Source: Acetobacteraceae bacterium
GTDB taxonomy: Bacteria > Pseudomonadota > Alphaproteobacteria > Acetobacterales > Acetobacteraceae
Direction of reading: 5' to 3'
Length of the DNA: 42,768 nt
Assembly: GCA_030037175.1 (NCBI GenBank)
Contig: JASHRV010000290.1
Span: 1-42,768 of the forward strand
How positions within the stretch are numbered: position 1 is the stretch's first letter; each line of letters opens with the position of its first letter. A program made the translations under genes and the position numbers. The notes under the pieces are model-generated. The model had not been told where the DNA came from. It was given only the letters and a program-made list of their open reading frames with translations, and made no database searches. Below, piece by piece: positions 32,055 to 40,602 of this stretch.

Positions 32055-32785
32055 CCGAAACGAACGAGCCCTTCTTCTCCGTCCATGATCTCGTTGTTCG
32101 CTATGACCGCGTTCTCGCTGTGCGCGAGGTTTCGCTCGCCTGCCCCGCCGGCAGTGCGATCGCGCTGATCGGCGCCAACGGCGCCGGCAAAACCTCAACA
32201 CTGCGCGCGATCACCGGCCTCGTCCGTCCTGCGGGCGGCGAAATCCGGCTCGAAGGCACCCGCATCGATGGGCTGGCGCCAGCTGCCATCGCCGCTTGCG
32301 GCATCACCATGGTGCCCGAGGGCCGCCACGTCTTCCCGCTGATGACCGTACGCGACAACTTGATGATGGGCGCCTATCTCCGCCGCGATGCACCGGCTAT
32401 ACGCGCCGATCTCGCCCGCTTGCTCGATCGCTTCCCCCGCCTCGCCGAGCGCATCAATCAACAGGCAGGCACGCTCTCCGGTGGAGAACAGGAAATGGTG
32501 GTGGTGGCACGGGCGTTGATGGCCCGCCCGCGCCTCCTTCTGCTTGATGAGCCCTCACTTGGCCTTGCCCCAAAAATCGTTGCCGACATCGCCGGCCTCA
32601 TTCTCTCGATCATCCGCGATGACAAGGTCAGCGTCGTTCTGGTCGAGCAGAACTCGCGCATGGCGCTCCGCCTCTCCCATCATGCCTATGTGTTGGAGAC
32701 CGGCCGTATCGCTCTCTCCGGGCCCTCTGCGCTACTCGCCGAAGACGATCACGTTCGCCGCCTCTATCTCGGAGCGATGGAGTAG
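32051..32785 (+). CDS. livF: ABC transporter ATP-binding protein LivF
   Basis: 244 residues. Walker A GANGAGKTS, MVPEGRHVFPLMTVRDNLMMGAY (specific to LivF), signature LSGGEQEMVVVARAL, Walker B LLLLDEPSLGLAP and VLVEQNSRMAL are all intact. It is the last gene of the livKHMGF run. The convergent ilvD stop lies 83 bp downstream with a hairpin between. Confidence 0.93.
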   Translation: MTETNEPFFSVHDLVVRYDRVLAVREVSLACPAGSAIALIGANGAGKTSTLRAITGLVRPAGGEIRLEGTRIDGLAPAAIAACGITMVPEGRHVFPLMTVRDNLMMGAYLRRDAPAIRADLARLLDRFPRLAERINQQAGTLSGGEQEMVVVARALMARPRLLLLDEPSLGLAPKIVADIAGLILSIIRDDKVSVVLVEQNSRMALRLSHHAYVLETGRIALSGPSALLAEDDHVRRLYLGAME

Positions 32786-32848
32786 CGGCCAGGAGACGCC
32801 GCCACCGCCGAATGGACGAAGGCCTGAGTCTGAGAAGGCCCGGTGAGA

Positions 32849-32870
32849 GATGGAGGGGACAGACCCCATC
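32849..32870. terminator. Hairpin between convergent livF and ilvD
   Basis: GATGGAGGGG-ACAGA-CCCCATC can fold with a GGGG/CCCC core and outer GATG/CATC pairing around a small bulge. It reaches into the ilvD stop codon (32869-32871). It could end transcription from either side. There is no clear U tract. Confidence 0.35.
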
Positions 32871-34593
32871 ATATATCCGCGTAGCAATGCGTCTCCGCCG
32901 TCGCGCCCGGGTGCGTCACTGCGCCGAAGCAGGCGGGCCCGACGAGTTCCGCGTATTTCCAGAGCGCTCCGCTCTGGTAGTCGGTCTTGCGCGGCCGCCA
33001 TGCCGCGCGGCGGGCTGCGAGTTCCGCCTCCGAAAGTGCGACATCGATGCTTCCCTTCTCGGCATCGATGATGATTCGGTCGCCGTTCTTCAGCAATGCG
33101 ATCGGCCCGCCGACCGCCGCCTCAGGTCCGATATGACCGACGCAGAACCCGCGCGTGCCGCCCGAGAAGCGACCATCCGTGATCAACGCCACCTGTTCGC
33201 CCATGCCTTGGCCGTAGATCGCGCTCGTGGTCGAGAGCATCTCGCGCATGCCGGGGCCACCCTTTGGCCCTTCGTAGCGGATTACGATCACGTCGCCTGC
33301 CTTGTAGGCGCGCTCCTGCACGGCGCGGAACGCGTCTTCTTCGCAATCGAAGCAGAGGGCCGTGCCCTCGAAGCGCAGATGCTTGAGCCCAGCGATCTTC
33401 ACGATCGCGCCCTCGGTTGCGAGATTGCCCTTGAGCCCAACCACGCCGCCCGTCTTCGAGATCGCGCGGGAGACCGGATAGACGACATCCTGGTCGGTCG
33501 GAAACACGACATCCTTCAGGTTCTCCGCTAGCGTCCGTCCGCTGACGGTGAGGCAATCGCCGTAAAGCAGCCCGGCATCGAGCAGAGCCTTCAGGATCAC
33601 CGGGATGCCGCCGATGCGGAACACGTCGAGTGCCACATATTTTCCGCCCGGCTTGAGGTCCGCGATGTAGGGCGTGCGCCGCATGATCTCGACCACATCG
33701 TCGAGCGTGAAGCGGATGCCCGCCTCGTGCGCAATTGCAGGCAAATGAAGCCCGGCATTGGTCGAGCCCCCCGTGGCGCCCACCACCACTGCCGCGTTCT
33801 CGAGCGCGCGTCGCGTCACGATGTCGCGCGGTCGGATGTTGCTCTCGAGAAGCTGCATCACAGCGCGCCCCGATTCGACGGCAAACCGGTCGCGATCCTC
33901 GTAAGGAGCCGGCGCACCGGCCGAGCCCGGCAGTGCAAGCCCGATCGTTTCGCTCACCGTCGCCATCGTATTGGCGGTGAACTGTCCGCCGCAGGCGCCG
34001 GCAGACGGGCAAGCCACACATTCCAGCGCATGCAACTCTGCGTCATCCATCTTTCCCGCCGCGTGCTGGCCCACCGCCTCGAACACATCGACCACCGTCA
34101 CATCGCGGTCATGGAAGCGGCCGGGTAGGATCGAGCCGCCGTACATGAAGACGCTTGGCACGTTGAGCCTCAGCATCGCCATCATCATCCCGGGCAGCGA
34201 CTTGTCACAGCCGGCAAGTCCGACGAGCGCGTCATAGCAGTGCCCGCGCATGGTGAGTTCGATCGAGTCGGCAATGAGATCGCGCGAGACCAGCGAAGAT
34301 TTCATCCCCTGGTGACCCATCGCGATGCCGTCGGTGACGGTGATGGTGGTAAACTCGCGCGGGGATCCACCCGACTCTGCGACCCCTTTCTTCGCCGACT
34401 GCGCCTGGCGCGAAAGCGCAATGTTGCAGGGTGCGGCCTCGTTCCAGCAGGTTGCGACGCCGACCAACGGCTGGTGAATCTCGTCCTCTGTCATTCCCAT
34501 CGCGTAATAGTAACTGCGATGCGGTGCGCGGTCCGGCCCTTCGGTGACATGGCGCGAGGGCAGCCGAGACTTGTCCCAGCGTTTCTGCAGCAT
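32869..34593 (-). CDS. ilvD: Dihydroxy-acid dehydratase
   Basis: 574 residues, typical length of the IlvD/Edd family. It converts 2,3-dihydroxy-isovalerate and -methylvalerate to the oxo-acids of valine, leucine and isoleucine synthesis. Fe-S ligand Cys lie at 56 (EAAPCN), 129 (AGCDKSLPG) and 201 (CPSAGACGG); the carbamylatable Lys is K131. TDGIAMGHQGMKSSLVSRDLIADSIE and TDGRFSGGTRGFCVGHIGPEAAVGGPIALL are family blocks. Some members act on sugar acids; close wording throughout favours IlvD. It lies 47 bp downstream of valS on the same strand and is probably co-transcribed. Confidence 0.9.
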   Translation of the reverse strand: MLQKRWDKSRLPSRHVTEGPDRAPHRSYYYAMGMTEDEIHQPLVGVATCWNEAAPCNIALSRQAQSAKKGVAESGGSPREFTTITVTDGIAMGHQGMKSSLVSRDLIADSIELTMRGHCYDALVGLAGCDKSLPGMMMAMLRLNVPSVFMYGGSILPGRFHDRDVTVVDVFEAVGQHAAGKMDDAELHALECVACPSAGACGGQFTANTMATVSETIGLALPGSAGAPAPYEDRDRFAVESGRAVMQLLESNIRPRDIVTRRALENAAVVVGATGGSTNAGLHLPAIAHEAGIRFTLDDVVEIMRRTPYIADLKPGGKYVALDVFRIGGIPVILKALLDAGLLYGDCLTVSGRTLAENLKDVVFPTDQDVVYPVSRAISKTGGVVGLKGNLATEGAIVKIAGLKHLRFEGTALCFDCEEDAFRAVQERAYKAGDVIVIRYEGPKGGPGMREMLSTTSAIYGQGMGEQVALITDGRFSGGTRGFCVGHIGPEAAVGGPIALLKNGDRIIIDAEKGSIDVALSEAELAARRAAWRPRKTDYQSGALWKYAELVGPACFGAVTHPGATAETHCYADI

Positions 34594-34640
34594 CGGCGGT
34601 TTCCTCCTTTATCGGCAGCGATGATAAGCGGTGCTGAAGC

Positions 34641-37331
34641 TCAGGCGATGCGGCGCAAGGCGGCCTCGAGGCGGGCAAGCTCCGCCTCGGCCGCGGCGAG
34701 CCGCTCGCGATTCTCCTCGACGACTTCTTCGGGTGCGCGGCTAACGAAGGCCTGATCGGCAAGCTTCTGCTTGAGCCGTTCCGCCTCGCGCCCGACCTTG
34801 CCGCGCTCGCGGTCGAGCCGTGCCCGCTCGGCGGCAAGATCGACGATCTCGGCGAGCGGCAAAATCACGGTCGCTTCATCAACAACCGCCTGTGCCACGC
34901 CGCGCGGCGGTGCGCCCACGAGCGCACGGATCTCCGAAACTCGCGCCAGCCTTCCGATCGCCTCGCGCCAACGTTCGGCCCGCAGGAGTGTCGTGGGCAT
35001 CGCGTCCTTGAGCAGGATCGGCGTAGGCGTTGCCGGTGGCACGTTCATCTCCGCGCGCACTGTCCGAACTTCCCCGATCAACCGCACCACCCAGTCGAGT
35101 TCCGCCCGGGCAGAATCCGCATCCGCAACTGCGACCGGCTCGGGCCATCGCGTGCGGATTAGGCTGCCCGAAGGGCCGTAGCCCAGCTGTTCCCAGAGTT
35201 CCTCGCTTGCGAAGGGTGTTGCTGGATGCAGAAGACGGAGCAACGTGCCCAGCACCTGCGCGGCCGCTGCACGCACCTCCGCTGCCCCCGCCCCACCCGC
35301 AGCGAGTTCAGGTTTTGCGAACTCGAGGAACCAATCGCAGAACACGTGCCACGCGAAGCGGTAGCAGGCGGCGGCATATTCATCGAAGCGGTACGCCGCG
35401 AGCGCCGCCGTCGCCTCGCCGATTGCGCGGTTGGCGGCATCCAGCACCCATCGGCAGAGCGGCAGCGTCGCCGCCTCGGGCCGGAATTCCGGATCGGGGC
35501 GGATCCCGTTCATCTCGCAAAAGCGCGCGGCATTCCAGATCTTGGTGACGAAGCTCCGCGCGGTTTCCACGCGCGCCGGCCCAAGCTTGATGTCCCGCCC
35601 CGGCCCGGTGAGCTGGACGATCGCGAACCGAAGTGCGTCGGCTCCGTAACGATCGATCAGTTCGAGGGGATCGACGATGTTCCCTTTCGATTTCGACATC
35701 TTCTGCCCGTGCTGATCGCGCACGAGCCCGTGGATGTATACCGCGCGGAAAGGCACGTCGTGCATGAAATGGTGGCCCATCATCATCATCCGGGCGACCC
35801 AGAAGAAGATGATGTCGAATCCCGTCACCAGCACGTCGGTCGGGTAGTAGCGCTTGAGCTCCCTGGTCTCTTCAGGCCAGCCAAGGGTCGAGAAGGGCCA
35901 CAGCGCGGAGCTGAACCAGGTGTCGAGCACGTCCTCGTCCTGGCGAAGCTCCACGGGTCTGCCGTAGCTTTTCGCCGCCAACGCCGCCGCCTCCTCGGCA
36001 GTGTCGGCGACGAAGATCTTTTCATCCGGCCCATACCAGGCCGGGATCCGATGACCCCACCACAGCTGACGGCTGATGCACCAGGGTTCGAGGTTGCGCA
36101 TCCAGGCGAAGAATGTGTTCTCCCACTGCTTCGGCACGAATTCCGTTCGCCCAGTTTCCACTGCGGCGATCGCCGGTTTCGCGAGTTCGACGGCGTTGCA
36201 GAACCACTGCCATGTGAGCAGCGGCTCGATCGGCACGCCGGAACGGTCCCCGTGCGGGACCTGATGCAATTGCGGCTCGGATTTCTCCAAAAGCCCGAGC
36301 TCGCTGAGCTTCTGCACAATTGCTTCGCGCGCGGCGAAGCGGTCCTGCCCGGCAAGGCTTTCGAGGAATTCCTGGTCCGCGACGCCCGCGAGCGGGGAAA
36401 AATTCTCTCGGATCTCATCGAGCCGGATCCGCGCTTCGCGGTCCAGCACCGAAGGCATCGGCAGCCCGTGCCGCTCGCCCACCTTGAAGTCGTTGAAGTC
36501 GTGCGCCGGGGTGATCTTCACCGCTCCGCTGCCCTTCTCGGGATCGGAGTATTCATCGGCGATAACCGGGATTCGCCGCCCGACGAGCGGCAGAATCGCC
36601 GATCGCCCGATAAGCCCGCGATAGCGCACATCCGCGGGATGAACAGCGACCGCGACGTCACCAAGCAGGGTCTCGGGCCGTGTCGTCGCAACGATGATGA
36701 ATTTTCCCTCCTCTCCGGCCATCGGATAACGGATGTGCCAGAGCGTGCCCTTGATCGCACGGCTTTCGACCTCGAGGTCAGAGATTGCCGACTGGAATTT
36801 CGGATCCCAGTTCACCAGCCTCCGCGCGCGGTGGATCAACCCCTCCCGATGGAGCGTGACGAACACGCGCCGCACCGCTTCCGAAAGTCCCGCATCCATG
36901 GTGAAGCGCTCTCGCGGCCAGTCGAGCGAAGCGCCCAGCCGCCGCAATTGGCGGGTAATCGTCCCGCCCGATTCTTCTCGCCAGCGCCACACACGCTCGA
37001 CGAAGGCCTCACGACCGATCGCGCGGCGGCTGGTTTGCGTCTCCGCAAGCAGTCGTTCCACCACCATCTGGGTGGCAATTCCAGCGTGGTCGGTGCCCGG
37101 CTGCCAGAGCACATCCCGTCCCTGCATCCGCCGCCAGCGGATCAGCGTGTCCTGGATGGTGAAGGTCAGCGCATGGCCCATATGCAGGCTGCCGGTGACG
37201 TTCGGCGGCGGGATCATGATCGTGAACGTCCGGGCGCTGCTGTCCGGCCGGGCGGCGAAGGCACCGCTCTCCTCCCACTCGGCATAGCGGCGTCCCTCGA
37301 TCGCCGCCGGGTCATAGGTCTTCTCGAGCAT
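34641..37331 (-). CDS. valS: Valyl-tRNA synthetase
   Basis: 896 residues. Class I signatures are present: the HIGH motif in PPPNVTGSLHMGHAL (about residues 41-55) and KMSKSKGNIVDP for KMSKS. The editing domain contains TTRPETLLGDVAVAVHP, and the C-terminal coiled coil (ARLDRERGKVGREAERLKQKL, ENRERLAAAEAELARLEAAL) is typical of ValS. Start ATG 37331 gives the usual MLEKTYDPAAIE; an in-frame ATG 45 nt upstream has no better signal. It follows popZ by 48 bp, an order common in alphaproteobacteria. Confidence 0.96.
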   Translation of the reverse strand: MLEKTYDPAAIEGRRYAEWEESGAFAARPDSSARTFTIMIPPPNVTGSLHMGHALTFTIQDTLIRWRRMQGRDVLWQPGTDHAGIATQMVVERLLAETQTSRRAIGREAFVERVWRWREESGGTITRQLRRLGASLDWPRERFTMDAGLSEAVRRVFVTLHREGLIHRARRLVNWDPKFQSAISDLEVESRAIKGTLWHIRYPMAGEEGKFIIVATTRPETLLGDVAVAVHPADVRYRGLIGRSAILPLVGRRIPVIADEYSDPEKGSGAVKITPAHDFNDFKVGERHGLPMPSVLDREARIRLDEIRENFSPLAGVADQEFLESLAGQDRFAAREAIVQKLSELGLLEKSEPQLHQVPHGDRSGVPIEPLLTWQWFCNAVELAKPAIAAVETGRTEFVPKQWENTFFAWMRNLEPWCISRQLWWGHRIPAWYGPDEKIFVADTAEEAAALAAKSYGRPVELRQDEDVLDTWFSSALWPFSTLGWPEETRELKRYYPTDVLVTGFDIIFFWVARMMMMGHHFMHDVPFRAVYIHGLVRDQHGQKMSKSKGNIVDPLELIDRYGADALRFAIVQLTGPGRDIKLGPARVETARSFVTKIWNAARFCEMNGIRPDPEFRPEAATLPLCRWVLDAANRAIGEATAALAAYRFDEYAAACYRFAWHVFCDWFLEFAKPELAAGGAGAAEVRAAAAQVLGTLLRLLHPATPFASEELWEQLGYGPSGSLIRTRWPEPVAVADADSARAELDWVVRLIGEVRTVRAEMNVPPATPTPILLKDAMPTTLLRAERWREAIGRLARVSEIRALVGAPPRGVAQAVVDEATVILPLAEIVDLAAERARLDRERGKVGREAERLKQKLADQAFVSRAPEEVVEENRERLAAAEAELARLEAALRRIA

Positions 37332-37379
37332 GACGGGTGCTTTGGCTCGCCCTGCGCTCCGGCGCAAGTGCAACAACAG

Positions 37380-37979
37380 CTACGGAGCGATGCGCCCGAG
37401 CACGCGCTCGATCTCCGCCCGCACCAGCCGTTCGACCAGGCCCGGCAGGTGCGCGTCCAGCCAGGCCTTGAGCAGCGGGCGGAGCTCCTCCCGCACCAGA
37501 TCCTCGATCGTCGGGCCCCCACGATGGACGATGGCGCCGCGCTCGCTCTGAAGCCGCTTGACGAGGCCGCTGACTGCCGCCGCCGCCGCAGCAGCGGCTG
37601 CCGCCTCAACCTCGGGCGCCGTCAACCGCATCTCGGCGGCCGCCGGCTCTCCCTCCATCGCCGCTTCCTCATCCGCCGCGCCGGCGGCCGGCACCTCGGC
37701 GTCATCCTGCCCCGGGGCCTGAAGCGAGGGAAGCTCAGCCTTCGTGAGGTCAGCTTTCGATGGTTCGGACCTGGCTTGCCCCCCCACCATCATTGAGCTG
37801 TCGAGGACCAGCACATCTTCCGGCCGCGGCGTCGGCGAAGCCGGTTGCTGGGTCATGCCCGGCGCTGATTCATCCTCGTTCAGGATGCGTCGGATCGAGG
37901 CGAGAATATCCTCCATGGAAGGCTCGGCGGGCGGCGCCCGGCGCTCAGCTTTGTCCGGCGGGTCGTGATTACCGCTCAC
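37380..37979 (-). CDS. popZ: PopZ-type polar organising protein (DUF2497)
   Basis: 199 residues. The N-terminal helix PSMEDILASIRRILNEDE and the C-terminal helices PTIEDLVREELRPLLKAWLDAHLPGLVERLVRAEIERV are the two conserved blocks of PopZ; between them is a low-complexity, acidic and Ala/Pro-rich linker with a run of nine or more Ala. In Caulobacter PopZ forms a cell-pole matrix that anchors the chromosome origin through ParB. Position between tolC and valS is the standard alphaproteobacterial context, which makes it a useful lineage marker. 20 bp separate it from tolC. Confidence 0.9.
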   Translation of the reverse strand: MSGNHDPPDKAERRAPPAEPSMEDILASIRRILNEDESAPGMTQQPASPTPRPEDVLVLDSSMMVGGQARSEPSKADLTKAELPSLQAPGQDDAEVPAAGAADEEAAMEGEPAAAEMRLTAPEVEAAAAAAAAAAVSGLVKRLQSERGAIVHRGGPTIEDLVREELRPLLKAWLDAHLPGLVERLVRAEIERVLGRIAP

Positions 37980-37999
37980 TCGCGTCTTTCTCCCCGCCC

Positions 38000-39517
38000 T
38001 CAGTGCTGCGGCGTGCCGGACGCAGGAGACGCGGCTGGCACGACCGGTGGGGAATAGTCTCCGGGATCAGCCGGGCCACCGGTGCCGAAGAGCGCATCGC
38101 GCACCGAACTGTAGTAGGCATCCTCATTGTAATAGGACACCGGAAGCTTGAGGTCGCGCGCTGTAAGCCGGCCGATCGCCTGCGCCACGCCATAGGACGC
38201 TGTCACCAGGCTGGCAAGGTTCTGCACCAGCGTCGTCTCCGCAGTCAGCAGATCCTGCTGCACTTGCAAGACGTCGAGCGTGGTCGCCGTGCCGACAATG
38301 GCCTCACGCTCGGTGCCCTCGAGCGCGATCCGGTTGGCCCGCACCGCCGCTCGGCTCGACACGATGGCTGCCTGCGCCGCGACCAGCGTCTCCCATGCCT
38401 GGGATGCGGACTGCACCGCCGAACGACGCTCGTAGTCCAGGGTCTGCACCGCCCTGTCCTGGTTCTGTTTGGCCTGGCGAATGGTCGCATACTCACCACC
38501 GCCCTGATAGAGCGGCACCGCCAGGTTCGCCGTCACCGACCAGCCCGTGAACTGGGTATCCGGGTTCTGGGGATTCGTCTGAAGGAAGGTGCTAGCCTGC
38601 ACATTTACGGTCGGCATCAGCGCAGAGAATGCGAGCGAGACGCCGTTCTTCGCCGCCGCAAGATTGAAGAGCGAGTTGATCACCGTCGGATTGTTCGCAG
38701 CCGCGAGATTATCGGCCGTCGTCTCCGAATTCACCGGCAATACCAGAGGTTGAGGGTCACCGAGTTTCGCGGCGGCCGGCTCACCTACCTGTTGCAGATA
38801 GGTTGCAAGTGCCGTCTGCAGATTGCCCCGCGCGGTTTCGAGCTGAGACTGGCCCTGAGCCAACCCTGCCTCGGACTGCGCCACGTCCGTCTGCGTCAGC
38901 TCACCAACCCGGAAACGGTCCTGAGTCGATTGCAACTGCTCCTGCAGCACCTGGACGTTGTTCTCGTTGACTGCCACCAGCGCACGGTTTTCGATCACGC
39001 CGACATAGGCGCTGATCACGTTGAAGAACACCGATTCCTCGGTGGCGACCAGCTGCGCCCGCTCCGCCCGCACCAAGTTCTCGGCCTGAAAGACGCTGGC
39101 GCGAGTCTTGCCGCCCTGGAAAATCGGCTGCGTAAGGGTGGCCGCGGCGGTTGCGGTGTCGCGGTTGAGATCCGTGTTGATGGTGCCGCCGGGCCCGAAG
39201 AGCGTCGGCCCGACCTGCGTGCGCTCATTCTCCCCCGTGTATCCGCCGCTTCCGCTCAGCTCCACCGTCGGGCGCCATCCGCCGAGCGCCTTGGGCACGT
39301 TCTCGTCCACCGAGCGCAGGTTGGCCCGCTCCGCAAGCAGCTGCGGGTTTGTGTCGTAGGCCTCCACCAGCGCCTGCTCGAGCGTCACCGGAATCGCCTG
39401 CGCCTGCGCCAAGTGGGAACCGAGTGCGATCGCAAGGGCGATAGCCACGCCACCCAGAGCTCCGCAGCGAACTCTGCTGCCCCGGGCTTCGCGGCAACGT
39501 ACGACCGTGCTTCGCAT
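38000..39517 (-). CDS. tolC: TolC-family outer membrane efflux/secretion channel
   Basis: 505 residues. A signal peptide ends near LAQAQA (residues 1-41), followed by the outer-membrane-factor repeat: VTLEQALVEAYDTNPQLLAERANLRSVDE at the start of repeat 1 and a second set of long helices in the second half (NRIALEGTEREAIVGTATTLDVLQVQQDLLTAE). The GTATTLDVLQ block matches the TolC proteins used by type I secretion systems. It trimerises into an outer-membrane channel with a periplasmic tunnel. Start 39517 has AGAGGGGG upstream; two earlier in-frame ATGs do not. It lies between pcm and popZ. Confidence 0.9.
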   Translation of the reverse strand: MRSTVVRCREARGSRVRCGALGGVAIALAIALGSHLAQAQAIPVTLEQALVEAYDTNPQLLAERANLRSVDENVPKALGGWRPTVELSGSGGYTGENERTQVGPTLFGPGGTINTDLNRDTATAAATLTQPIFQGGKTRASVFQAENLVRAERAQLVATEESVFFNVISAYVGVIENRALVAVNENNVQVLQEQLQSTQDRFRVGELTQTDVAQSEAGLAQGQSQLETARGNLQTALATYLQQVGEPAAAKLGDPQPLVLPVNSETTADNLAAANNPTVINSLFNLAAAKNGVSLAFSALMPTVNVQASTFLQTNPQNPDTQFTGWSVTANLAVPLYQGGGEYATIRQAKQNQDRAVQTLDYERRSAVQSASQAWETLVAAQAAIVSSRAAVRANRIALEGTEREAIVGTATTLDVLQVQQDLLTAETTLVQNLASLVTASYGVAQAIGRLTARDLKLPVSYYNEDAYYSSVRDALFGTGGPADPGDYSPPVVPAASPASGTPQH

Positions 39518-39636
39518 CCCCGTTGCGCCCCCTCTTGCACTCATGCTCTGCCGGAGCCCGCGGCGAGCGGGGTTATCATCTGCCACAATCGCTCCTATGG
39601 CGCCAATACCTTGCACGGCTTGTTTGGGTGGCGTGA

Positions 39637-40317
39637 TTAGAACGTGAACGCAGGCGGGGGAGCCAGCGTCGGCAGCAACGGGGTAGCGCAATCGAAGGCG
39701 TCCTGAATCGCGAGCCCGCCGACGCTTGGGCGCCCGACCACCGCCCGGCCGACCATATCGGGCTCAGCGAGCACCGTGATGACCCGCCCGCTCTCGCGCA
39801 TGAGCTGATCGCCGATCGCCGGCGGAATGCGGGGCACGGCCCCCTCGATCAGCACGATGTGCCAGGGTCCGCCCGCCGGCCAGCCTTCGGCCAGCTTCCC
39901 TTCAACGATCTGCACAGCAGGGGCGAACACCGGCAGCACGGCGCGAGCGGTCGCCAGCAGCCGCGCGTCCTCTTCGAGCGCGGTCACGCTCGGCCCGCAG
40001 GCCGCCAGCACGGCTGCGCCTAGGCCAGTGCCCGCGCCCACCACGAGCGCCCGCTCGCCGGCTCGCGGTTCGGCCAGCTGCACGAGCCGCGCCAATGCCA
40101 TCGGCTCCATCAGCACCCGGCCGGCACCGAGCGGGACGTCGTCGTCTACGTAGGCGAAAGCCGCCAGGCTCTCCGGCAGAAACCGCTCGCGCGGCAGGCT
40201 CAGCATCGCGGCAAGCACGCGCGGATCGCTGACCCGGTTCGGGCGGAGCTGGCTTTCGACCATGTGCGTACGCGCGGCGACGAAGTCGGTCTCTGTCTCT
40301 GGCACGATCTGTTCCAT
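39637..40317 (-). CDS. pcm: Protein-L-isoaspartate O-methyltransferase
   Basis: 226 residues. MVESQLRPNRVSDPRVLAAMLSLPRERFLPESL is the N-terminal block of alphaproteobacterial PCMT proteins, and the SAM-binding motif I is LVVGAGTGLGAAVLA. VTALEEDARLLATARAVL is motif post-I. The enzyme methylates isoaspartyl residues for protein repair, though this short alphaproteobacterial group, always near tolC, is less certain in activity. ATG at 40317 is chosen because it fits the family N-terminus. It is the first gene of the leftward block. Confidence 0.88.
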   Translation of the reverse strand: MEQIVPETETDFVAARTHMVESQLRPNRVSDPRVLAAMLSLPRERFLPESLAAFAYVDDDVPLGAGRVLMEPMALARLVQLAEPRAGERALVVGAGTGLGAAVLAACGPSVTALEEDARLLATARAVLPVFAPAVQIVEGKLAEGWPAGGPWHIVLIEGAVPRIPPAIGDQLMRESGRVITVLAEPDMVGRAVVGRPSVGGLAIQDAFDCATPLLPTLAPPPAFTF

Positions 40318-40408
40318 GGAACCCCGGCGCAAGCGGCGGAAGGAAGACTGCCCGGGTCTCATAGCCTGTACCAAGCGCATCCCGCCACCCCGGAGAAGCG
40401 CCGCGGCC

Positions 40409-40440
40409 TTGACCATTTCTTCTCTCGCGCCCGATATAGG
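40409..40440 (+). promoter_or_regulatory. Probable tRNA-Cys promoter
   Basis: A -35 like TTGACC (40409-40414) is followed after 18 bp by GATATA (40433-40438), overlapping TATAGG. The tRNA begins at 40451, which puts the expected start of transcription a few bases upstream of it. Confidence 0.5.
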
Positions 40441-40450
40441 CCCTGCCTCG

Positions 40451-40521
40451 GGTCCGGTGGCAGAGTGGTCATGCAGCGGACTGCAAATCCGCGTACGTCG
40501 GTTCGATTCCGGCCCGGACCT
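40451..40521 (+). tRNA. tRNA-Cys (anticodon GCA)
   Basis: 71 nt before CCA. The acceptor GGTCCGG pairs with CCGGACC at 40514-40520, the discriminator is U, the anticodon loop has GCA between GGACT and AATCC, and the T loop reads GGTTCGATTCC. It aligns position by position with E. coli tRNA-Cys. CCA is not encoded. It is the only RNA gene seen in the window. Confidence 0.95.
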
Positions 40522-40602
40522 TGAAGGCCCCGCGTCCAGGGAGCGAAAAACGTGAACCGGGCCAACGGCCCACGCGCCGCCGATCTGCTCTAGGCTCGGC
40601 TG

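Noticed and set aside
35226-37796. 856-codon open frame on the plus strand opposite valS and popZ
   Set aside because: Same reason: shadow of valS on the other strand, low-complexity composition and no domain.
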